In this document: positions 57,926-64,000 of the stretch, piece after piece | Layout of the letters: each line of letters starts with the position of its first letter | How positions within the stretch are numbered: position 1 is the first letter of the stretch | Assembly (NCBI GenBank): GCA_049287025.1 | Contig: JBAQFA010000009.1 | Location: 84,562 to 148,561, forward strand | DNA: 64,000 bases | Direction: 5' to 3' | Origin: UBA11710 sp049287025 | GTDB lineage: Bacteria; Patescibacteriota; Patescibacteriia; Magasanikbacterales; UBA922 | Translations under genes and position numbers: made by a program | Notes under the pieces: model-generated | Seen by the model: only the letters and a program-made list of their open reading frames with translations | Told to the model about the DNA's origin: nothing | The model's database searches: none

Positions 57926-58502
57926 CATAGATAATGGCGTCAAAACGAAGAGTAATTTTATTTAGTTGTTTTTCATCATTATTTCTTTTTTCAAAATTCA
58001 ATTTGTCTATTATCATATAGTATGGTAGCTTCTCTAGAGTTTGCAAGTATTTTATGTGATCAGAAAAATAACCATTATTTAAAAAAGAAAATTTGTAATA
58101 TTGAGGCAAGGATTTTTCTACACTGTCTTTTTTTGCGGTCGTATTTGTAGGTTTGTCTTTTTTAGTATCAACAAAAACCAAATCAGTATTTTGTTCAATA
58201 TTATTTTCTAGAGCAATTTTTTCTAATTCAGTAATAACATTTAATTCTTCGCCTGGTTTGATAGTAATGGCAGAAAATTTGTCTGTCTCTGATTTTATGT
58301 CTGGTAGTTCTTGAATAGATAGTTTTAATGATTGAATTTTTTCATAACGTGATTCCAATTCTCCCTCAATATTATTAATATCATTGCGCAAAGATAATAT
58401 TTTGGCTACTGTAGGCGTGATAATAAAACCACCGACAATAATTACCACTACAGAGATAGCGAGAATGTAAATTAAAAGTTTTTGTTTTAGAGACATGTTC
58501 AT
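57912..58502 (-). CDS. pilO: Type IV pilus inner-membrane protein PilO
   Basis: 196 residues: short cytoplasmic N-terminus, one membrane helix (about 10-32), a coiled coil (about 35-65) and an alpha/beta domain. Sequence is weakly conserved as usual for PilO; the position after pilN and the topology carry the call. Part of the PilMNO alignment complex. Confidence 0.8.
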   Translation of the reverse strand: MNMSLKQKLLIYILAISVVVIIVGGFIITPTVAKILSLRNDINNIEGELESRYEKIQSLKLSIQELPDIKSETDKFSAITIKPGEELNVITELEKIALENNIEQNTDLVFVDTKKDKPTNTTAKKDSVEKSLPQYYKFSFLNNGYFSDHIKYLQTLEKLPYYMIIDKLNFEKRNNDEKQLNKITLRFDAIIYVDNK

Positions 58503-58503
58503 A

Positions 58504-59031
58504 CTATTTCATGAGTGGGGTAATAGAAAATTGAATTTTATTTTTTTGGATTAGTTGATCAGGAGGGACTTCGACTGAATTTATCCATTGTATACTTTCT
58601 AAATTTTGTTTAAACAAAAGCAAATCATTGCGACTGACGGCTTCACCAGTGATATTTATTTTTTTATTATTTTTGTCAAATGACAACCCCGTTAGAGTAA
58701 TTCCGTCAGGGATAATATTGGTCAGCTCGGCAATTTTTGTGGTCCAGACCGTGTATTCATTTTGAATTTTTTCGGTTTGAATTAAAGTTCTGTTTATATT
58801 TTTTATTTCTTGATTTTTGTCAGCGTATTTATTATTGACCGAGTTAATTTGGCCGGTAATAGCATAAAAATGATCTTGCAATACCCATTGTCCGCCGAGG
58901 AGGGCAATCCCAAATATGCTCAAGAAAAATAAAATCATTTCTAATAAACTTTTTAAAAATTGGAAATTAACCATTCTTTTTAGTAGGTTTCTTTTGTCTG
59001 GTGATAATAAATTTAAGCGGTGGGGGATCAT
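58504..59031 (-). CDS. pilN: Type IV pilus assembly protein PilN
   Basis: 175 residues. N-terminal HRLNLLSPDKRNLLKRM resembles the N-P/L-L motif that docks on PilM, then one membrane helix (about 30-50), a coiled coil and a ferredoxin-like domain (ITLTGLSFDKNNKKINITGEAVS). Overlaps the pilM stop by 4 bp. Confidence 0.85.
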   Translation of the reverse strand: MIPHRLNLLSPDKRNLLKRMVNFQFLKSLLEMILFFLSIFGIALLGGQWVLQDHFYAITGQINSVNNKYADKNQEIKNINRTLIQTEKIQNEYTVWTTKIAELTNIIPDGITLTGLSFDKNNKKINITGEAVSRNDLLLFKQNLESIQWINSVEVPPDQLIQKNKIQFSITPLMK

Positions 59032-60122
59032 AAAGCGTCGTAAGTAAAAAATGGATTATCCGCCGCCCTTAGGGCTAGGCCGATAGCAGTAGAATAGCCA
59101 ATTGATTCTTCTTCGGACATGGGGATGGACTTATTTGAGGAAAGATTTTTCCAAGGGTGTCCCGGTCGAGTCGTGATTTTTAATTTGGTAGATAATATTT
59201 TATCTAATTTTTTTATATTAGCGGTACCGCCACACATAGTAATTCTCGTTATTCTATTTGGATTAGAAAAATGAGAATAATAAAATTCAATGGCTTCTTG
59301 TATATTTTTGACTAAGTCATCAATTATTTTGTTGTTTACTCGCCACACTTTATTACCTTTATTATATTCCAAACCTTGCTTTATTTTTATAGATTCGGCT
59401 TCCTCATGGCTAATGTGCAGTTGTTGGGATAGAGCCGTGGTAATAATTTCTCCAGAAAAAGGAATACTGGTGCTAAATTGAACAATGTCATGATCATAGA
59501 CAATAAAGCTTGATCGCGCTGCCCCAAGGTCTAATAGCGCCCTGGCTTCGTTTTCATATTCTTTGCTCGCTGTGATCATAGACCGAGCAATCGGCAGGGC
59601 TTCAATTTCTAGAGCCACTACACCTAAGCCCAGGCTTTCTAATAAATAAGTATAACTATCGGCAATAGTTTTTGGTACAGCCCCAATTAGGATTCTATTT
59701 TTATCACCAACTTTTGGCATAATTTGCCACTCAATATAATAACTGCCATCATCATCATAAGGTATGTGTTTTTTGGCCAATTCTTTTATATCTTCATCTA
59801 GTAGATCTTCAATATTTTGTTCAGTGTCAATTAATTTTATAAAACTTTGCATTTCTGGTAAGACTGATACAACCCAGGGGTCAGTAATTGGTTTTTGATT
59901 TTTATTGCCTTTTAGTAAACGTTGAATCCGTAGTCTGACCTCTTCTGGTTTTTGCAATTCACCATTAACAATTAAACCGGGTGGTAAATTGATAGAACGA
60001 AAATTAACTAGTTGATAAGTTGGCTTCCTACGAATTAAGGAAACATTTCTAAGTTGAACAAGTTTTATGGATAGATCACCCAAGTCTAAACCAAAGGCGT
60101 TGGGGAAAGGGTTGTTGAACAT
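59028..60122 (-). CDS. pilM: Type IV pilus assembly ATPase-like protein PilM
   Basis: 364 residues from the ATG at 60122; the longer frame translates 9-bp repeats and is rejected. Actin-like fold: FGLDLGDLSIKLVQL, ALLDLGAARSSFIVY, and TMCGGTANIKKLDKIL with the adenine/phosphate motifs. It binds the PilN N-terminus in the cytoplasm and forms a ring with PilN/PilO. Confidence 0.9.
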   Translation of the reverse strand: MFNNPFPNAFGLDLGDLSIKLVQLRNVSLIRRKPTYQLVNFRSINLPPGLIVNGELQKPEEVRLRIQRLLKGNKNQKPITDPWVVSVLPEMQSFIKLIDTEQNIEDLLDEDIKELAKKHIPYDDDGSYYIEWQIMPKVGDKNRILIGAVPKTIADSYTYLLESLGLGVVALEIEALPIARSMITASKEYENEARALLDLGAARSSFIVYDHDIVQFSTSIPFSGEIITTALSQQLHISHEEAESIKIKQGLEYNKGNKVWRVNNKIIDDLVKNIQEAIEFYYSHFSNPNRITRITMCGGTANIKKLDKILSTKLKITTRPGHPWKNLSSNKSIPMSEEESIGYSTAIGLALRAADNPFFTYDAL

Positions 60123-60124
60123 AA

Positions 60125-60190
60125 CACAAGGCTTACAAGGCCCACAAGGCAGTAAAGGCTCACAAAGCATTGTAAGCCTTGTTAGCATTT
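60125..60190. repeat. Nonanucleotide tract upstream of pilM
   Basis: ACAAGGCTT, ACAAGGCCC, ACAAGGCAG, TAAAGGCTC, ACAAAGCAT in a row, plus an inverted GTAAGCCTT. Between 60189 and 60349 there is no gene. Confidence 0.7.
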
Positions 60191-60349
60191 ATAGCTTTGT
60201 AAGCTTTGTTTATAATTATATCACAAAAACTCCTTTGTGGGGAGTTGTTTAACAAAAAAACATTTAAACATGGAAACATACAAACATCTAAATGAACTGT
60301 TGTTTAAATGTTTAGGCCATAAGGCCGTGTGTTGTGGTGTTTAATTGTA

Positions 60350-61462
60350 TTAAAAATTCTGCACCAATGTGTACATCGGTGTGATCACAGCGACTGCCAT
60401 AATTGCAACCGCTATACCCAAGACAAGAATGATAATCGGTTCTATTACCTGAGTAAAATTTTTCATGGTTTTGTCTACCTCACTACTATAAAATTTTGCC
60501 AGTTCCTCTAACAAATGATCAATTTCACCTGAGCGTTCGCCGACCATAATCATTTCTGTCACCATGGGAGGAAAAAGTTTAGGATAATCAGCCAAGATTT
60601 CTGATAATGGTGTACCAGTCTTTATCCTTTCGGCGGCTTCGTGCAAAGCATTTTTATATAATACATTGCCACAAGTCTCGGCCGTAATATCAGTGGCGTC
60701 CACAATTGGAATGGTACTTTTCAAAAGTGAAGAGAGAGTAAGAGAAAAACGGGCTAGGTTTATTTTTTTTACTACCATGCCAACGATAGGCAGGTGGAGA
60801 TTTAATTTATGAATAAATTTTTTGAATTCAGGGATTCTTTTTAAAGACATAACAAAAGCCGTGATTAAGGCCGTAATAACCAAAACCATTATTATCATAT
60901 TTAGGGGTTTGCTCATAAAGCCAGTGACCGCCATCAACATTCTAGTGGCCAGAGGTAATTCAGTATCAAATTCTTCAAACAAAGTCATTAATTTTGGCAA
61001 GACTACGGTCACCATCATAATTCCAATTCCACCCATAGCGACCAGGATAACGGCTGGATAAATCATGGCACCGCGGATACTAGAGTTTAGTTCTTGAGTT
61101 TTTTGCATTTGTTCTACGATTTGAGTCAGAGATTCTTCTAATTTGCCAGACACTTCGCCCGATTCAACCATTTTTACATAAATTGGTGGAAAAGCTTGGG
61201 GATATTTTGCTAATACTTCACTTAGCTGATTACCTTTTTCTATACCAATTTTTATTTCGGCAATAATGCCTTTTAATTTTTTGTTTTCAATTTCTTTGCT
61301 CAGAGTATCTAGTGATTCAGTAATAGACAGTCCCGCATGAATCATGGTTTTTAAGTGGTCAATAAAAAACATTTTTTGGATAAAAGGAATTCTGGTTAGA
61401 TATTTGGTCACCCAGGCGTTTAGTTTTATTTCTAGGGAGGATAATTCGCGTGGTTTTTTCAT
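60350..61462 (-). CDS. pilC: Type IV pilus / type II secretion platform protein PilC (GspF)
   Basis: 370 residues, two GspF domains each with FIDHLKTMIHAGLSITESLD-type and LARFSLTLSSLLKSTIPIVDA-type starts, and three membrane helices. The G-E-x-S-G motif (VESGEVSGKLEESL, VGERSGEIDHLLEEL) occurs in both. Inner-membrane platform on which PilB drives pilin assembly. Confidence 0.93.
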   Translation of the reverse strand: MKKPRELSSLEIKLNAWVTKYLTRIPFIQKMFFIDHLKTMIHAGLSITESLDTLSKEIENKKLKGIIAEIKIGIEKGNQLSEVLAKYPQAFPPIYVKMVESGEVSGKLEESLTQIVEQMQKTQELNSSIRGAMIYPAVILVAMGGIGIMMVTVVLPKLMTLFEEFDTELPLATRMLMAVTGFMSKPLNMIIMVLVITALITAFVMSLKRIPEFKKFIHKLNLHLPIVGMVVKKINLARFSLTLSSLLKSTIPIVDATDITAETCGNVLYKNALHEAAERIKTGTPLSEILADYPKLFPPMVTEMIMVGERSGEIDHLLEELAKFYSSEVDKTMKNFTQVIEPIIILVLGIAVAIMAVAVITPMYTLVQNF

Positions 61463-61499
61463 AGTGATTTTTGTGATGTGAGATTTTTGTTTTTAGTTA

Positions 61500-61640
61500 A
61501 TATTATGAAATGTAATTAGTAATTGGTAAAATAGTAATTTTGCTACAAGCTTAGTAAGAATATACTTAAAATAGAAATTTACTACTCGTGTATCATAATT
61601 ACTAATTACTATTTACTAATTACTATTTACTAATTACTTT
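61500..61640. repeat. Heptamer tract between pilB and pilC
   Basis: ACTAATT and ACTATTT alternate five times (about 61600-61637), with related AGTAATT units at 61517-61540. No gene in 61463-61678. Confidence 0.75.
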
Positions 61641-61678
61641 TATTAGCAATTAAATATTTAGGTGAATTTGGTCTTTTG

Positions 61679-63406
61679 TTAATCTTTGCTAACGCGCAAT
61701 ATTTCTTCAATCGTCGTAATTCCTTGCTTAGCTTTTACAATTCCGTCTTCCATAATTGTGGTCATACCTTTTTCTCTGGCAAATTCTTTTATTACATCAG
61801 CGGTAGCGCGTTCATTAATTTTTTTGGCCATATCTTTATCAATATCCAAAACTTCATAAATACCAACTCTACCTTTATAGCCCGTGTTATTGCAACGACG
61901 ACAACCTTCACCGCGATAAAATAACAAAGTACCAACATCTTTTTCTTTTTCGGCTAATTTTATTTTTTGTTTATTAAATAGTCCTTTTATTTTTTTGATA
62001 TCAGTAGATTTTTCCAATTCAGAAATTTCGGTTTTGTCTAGATAATATTCTTTTTTACAATGTTCACAAATTTTTCTCACCAATCTTTGCGCCACAATAA
62101 TATTGGCAGTAAAAGCCACTAGAAAAGGCGGAATATCCATATCTAATAGACGAGGCAGAGTAGTCGGAGCATCATTGGTGTGGAGAGTGGATAGTACCAA
62201 GTGTCCAGTCATAGCCGCATGAACAGCAATTTGGGCAGTTTCATTGTCACGAATTTCTCCGACCATAATAATGTCTGGATCTTGCCGTAAGAAAGCTCGG
62301 AGACCAATAGCAAAAGTAAAACCAACTTGCGCATTTGTTTGGCTTTGATTGATGCCTTTGACATGATATTCAATTGGATCTTCAATCGTAGAAATATTTA
62401 CATCAGGCTGATTCAAAATTCCGAGTAAAGAATAGAGCGTGGTAGTTTTTCCAGAACCAGTTGGTCCAGTCACTAGGATCATACCATGAGGTTTTTTGAT
62501 GGCTTCTTCCACTAATTTTCTGGCTTCGGGCAAAAATCCAAGCTGATCTAAGTTTAGTGGTTTTTGACCTTCGTGTAAAAGACGCATCACGATTTTTTCT
62601 CCGTCATAGACCGGCATAATAGAAACACGGAAAGATAATTTTTCATCTTGAATTTGAATTTTGAACCGACCGTCTTGAGGCTTCATATGTTCATCAATTT
62701 TTAAATTTGATAGCACCTTGATACGAGCCACAATTCCACTCCGCACAGTTTTTGGTAGGTTCATCACATTTTTCAAAATGCCATCCACCCGATAGCGCAC
62801 GACAATTTCTTTTTCAGTTGGTTCGATGTGAATATCAGAGGCGCCTTCATAAACTGCGTGTTCCAAAATACTATTTACAATGTTTATAATCGGTAATTCT
62901 TCAGCGGCTTTTTTCAAATCTTTTTCACTCGCGACTTCGCCATCAGACAATTGTTTGATAGAAACATCGCTTTCTAGATCAGCATGATAACGGTGGAGAG
63001 CTTCTTTGATATCACTCGGGGTAGTAAAATATACTTTAGGAATGAGACCAATTTTTCTATGCAAAAATTCAATGGTTTGGATATCCATTGGGTCAAGCAT
63101 GGCCAATTTTACTTCTTGTTTATCTTTATCAAAAGCGACTACATTGTGAGTTTGGGCCAATGGTGGTGGAACTAAATTCAAAATCTCTTTTTTAATTTCT
63201 GTACCTTTGAGAGTGATAAAGGGGGCTTCATAACGATGGGAAGCTTTGGTATAGAGTTCAACTTCATCAACAATATTTTCATCAAATAAGTATTGTTCCA
63301 AAGGTTTATTTAGTTTTTTGGCTTGAATTTCGTATTTTTTATAATCTTCGGTTTTGATATTAAAATCATTCTTTAGAATTGTGTGCAGAGTTTCGTTTGG
63401 TAACAT
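61679..63406 (-). CDS. pilB: Type IV pilus extension ATPase PilB (GspE)
   Basis: 575 residues. N-terminal MshEN domain, Walker A GPTGSGKTTTLYS, Asp box, Walker B MVGEIRDNETAQIAVHAAMTGHLVLSTLHTNDAPT (quoted in pieces: MVGEIRD, TGHLVLSTLHTND), and the zinc C-x2-C pairs (CEHC and CRRC). Powers pilin assembly. First of the minus-strand pilus genes; major pilin, PilT and PilD are not in the window. Confidence 0.94.
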   Translation of the reverse strand: MLPNETLHTILKNDFNIKTEDYKKYEIQAKKLNKPLEQYLFDENIVDEVELYTKASHRYEAPFITLKGTEIKKEILNLVPPPLAQTHNVVAFDKDKQEVKLAMLDPMDIQTIEFLHRKIGLIPKVYFTTPSDIKEALHRYHADLESDVSIKQLSDGEVASEKDLKKAAEELPIINIVNSILEHAVYEGASDIHIEPTEKEIVVRYRVDGILKNVMNLPKTVRSGIVARIKVLSNLKIDEHMKPQDGRFKIQIQDEKLSFRVSIMPVYDGEKIVMRLLHEGQKPLNLDQLGFLPEARKLVEEAIKKPHGMILVTGPTGSGKTTTLYSLLGILNQPDVNISTIEDPIEYHVKGINQSQTNAQVGFTFAIGLRAFLRQDPDIIMVGEIRDNETAQIAVHAAMTGHLVLSTLHTNDAPTTLPRLLDMDIPPFLVAFTANIIVAQRLVRKICEHCKKEYYLDKTEISELEKSTDIKKIKGLFNKQKIKLAEKEKDVGTLLFYRGEGCRRCNNTGYKGRVGIYEVLDIDKDMAKKINERATADVIKEFAREKGMTTIMEDGIVKAKQGITTIEEILRVSKD

Positions 63407-63631
63407 AGAATTGAGTTGAAAGTTTGTAAAGTTTTAAAGTATAAAGTATTTATATTATAGCACAGTTGGTTGTGATAAGGAATAATATATAAGGAGTAAG
63501 GAATAAGGATTAAGGAGTAAGAGGCGAGAATGTTTATTTATTCTCGTCCCCTATCCAATCTTTTATTCCCTCCCTATGAATTTATTTAGATTTAGACAAA
63601 ATATAAATTATTTTGTGTGTGGTGGTATAAT
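63407..63631. other. Gap between pilB and rpsF
   Basis: Holds AAAGTTT-type repeats, a heptamer tract (AAGGAGT, AAGGAAT, AAGGATT, AAGGAGT at about 63491-63522) and a hairpin GAGAAT ... ATTCTC (63527-63545). No gene. Confidence 0.65.
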
Positions 63632-63660
63632 TTGACAATTTTCTTACATTCTGGTATATT
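63632..63660 (+). promoter_or_regulatory. Promoter of rpsF
   Basis: TTGACA (63632-63637), 17 bp, TATATT (63655-63660). Confidence 0.75.
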
Positions 63661-63685
63661 GTTTTCATTATATCAGCGCTTACTT

Positions 63686-63726
63686 TGCATGCCCCGAGGT
63701 CGAAAGGGGTAGGAAGGATGCAGAGA
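63686..63726 (+). promoter_or_regulatory. Hairpin in the rpsF leader, possible S6:S18 site
   Basis: Outer stem TGCAT/ATGCA, inner CCCC/GGGG, with CGA and TAGGAAGG unpaired. Size and position match the autoregulatory S6:S18 element of rpsF operons, but I cannot confirm the exact consensus. Confidence 0.4.
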
Positions 63727-63742
63727 TTAATGATATAAAATT

Positions 63743-64000
63743 ATGCAAAATTACGAGTTAATGTTTATTTTGCCCGGTACTCTCTCAGAAGACGAAGTGC
63801 CTGCTTTGGTTTCCAAAGTAAAGACAATCGTTGAAGAGAATGGTGGAGCAAAATTGACAATGAATGATATGGGCAAGAGCCGTTTGGCCTACCCAATCAA
63901 ACATATCCGTTATGGCTATTTTCATCTTGCTCATTTTGAAGCAGAAAATAATGCAATTGCGGATATCAATGCTAAATTACGTTTGATGTCAGAGTTGTTG
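63743..64000 (+). CDS. rpsF: Small ribosomal subunit protein bS6 (3' end outside window)
   Basis: First 86 codons, open to the window edge. YELMFILPGTLSEDEVPALV, GGAKLTMNDMGKSRLAYPI and YGYFHLAHFEA are typical of bS6. Begins the usual rpsF-ssb-rpsR operon, though the next genes are not visible. Confidence 0.95.
   Translation, partial: MQNYELMFILPGTLSEDEVPALVSKVKTIVEENGGAKLTMNDMGKSRLAYPIKHIRYGYFHLAHFEAENNAIADINAKLRLMSELL

Noticed and set aside
1..64000. UGA recoded as glycine, as in some CPR lineages
   Set aside because: Full-length conserved genes end with TGA at the expected place (for example the recombinase and several others) and contain no internal TGA.
1..64000. CRISPR arrays, rRNA genes, tmRNA, insertion sequences with transposase
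   Set aside because: None seen on reading both strands; the repeats found are short palindromes or tandem tracts, without regular spacers or transposase genes.

Overview
The window is AT-rich and bacterial, uses the standard code (TGA only as a stop), and reads like a member of the Patescibacteria / Candidate Phyla Radiation. This is an inference from: compact genes, many messages that start at or just before the start codon, no rRNA or large catabolic regions, a partial type IV pilus operon with PilM/N/O, a class II (B12-dependent) ribonucleotide reductase, and very abundant small palindromes and 7-bp tandem repeats, including inside genes. I cannot name the species. A complete histidine operon is unusual for such a reduced genome.

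Layout. 1-940: 3' part of a large serine recombinase running into a tRNA-Pro, tRNA-Phe, tRNA-Ala operon. 1-2.3 kb: mgtC-like gene, then a tRNA-Gly(TCC) locus with an intact copy preceded by two relics, one split by three hairpin inserts. 2.3-11.5 kb: a secreted Ig/cytochrome-b5 protein, a DEAD-box helicase with a structured leader, an sppA operon of unknown membrane and soluble proteins, and a stand-alone cyanophycin-synthetase-like ATP-grasp enzyme. 11.6-13.7 kb: tRNA-Gly(GCC), initiator tRNA, then epmA-efp. 13.8-17.6 kb: small membrane proteins, four-helix-bundle protein, ruvB, TrmB-type regulator, DUF559 endonuclease. 17.8-19.3 kb: a tandem array of three small membrane-protein cassettes sharing structured leaders and a conserved short ORF, followed by a Fic gene. 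20-31 kb: GT-C-like membrane protein, secreted Cys-rich protein, nrdJ with NrdR-like boxes, cobalamin adenosyltransferase, ABC-2 exporter, tRNA-Leu. 31-43 kb: CDP-alcohol transferase and OmpA-like envelope genes, AI-2E transporter, rpsB-tsf, pseudouridine synthase, DsbA-like and VirB2-like secreted proteins, uvrA, Nudix. 43-50.8 kb: hisG-D-C-B-H-A::F-IE with an upstream YerC/TrpR-family regulator, operator-like palindrome, possible leader peptide and terminator. 50.9-54.5 kb: O-antigen ligase-like, EamA and flippase genes. 54.6-57.6 kb: SpoIID-domain protein and a Trm11-like methylase. 57.6-63.4 kb: pilB-C-M-N-O plus one unknown. End: start of rpsF with a structured leader.

How the parts fit. 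NrdJ needs adenosylcobalamin and the adenosyltransferase 1.2 kb downstream would make it from scavenged cobalamin; two NrdR-like sites 33 bp apart lie upstream of nrdJ. EpmA would lysylate EF-P encoded right after it. The YerC-like protein is a natural candidate to bind the palindrome over the his promoter. The most novel-looking parts are the cassette array at 17.8-19.3 kb, the palindromic elements that have entered a tRNA gene and at least three protein genes in frame, the heptanucleotide tracts in the O-antigen ligase-like gene, the HisA-HisF fusion, and a cytochrome b5 domain inserted into an Ig domain.
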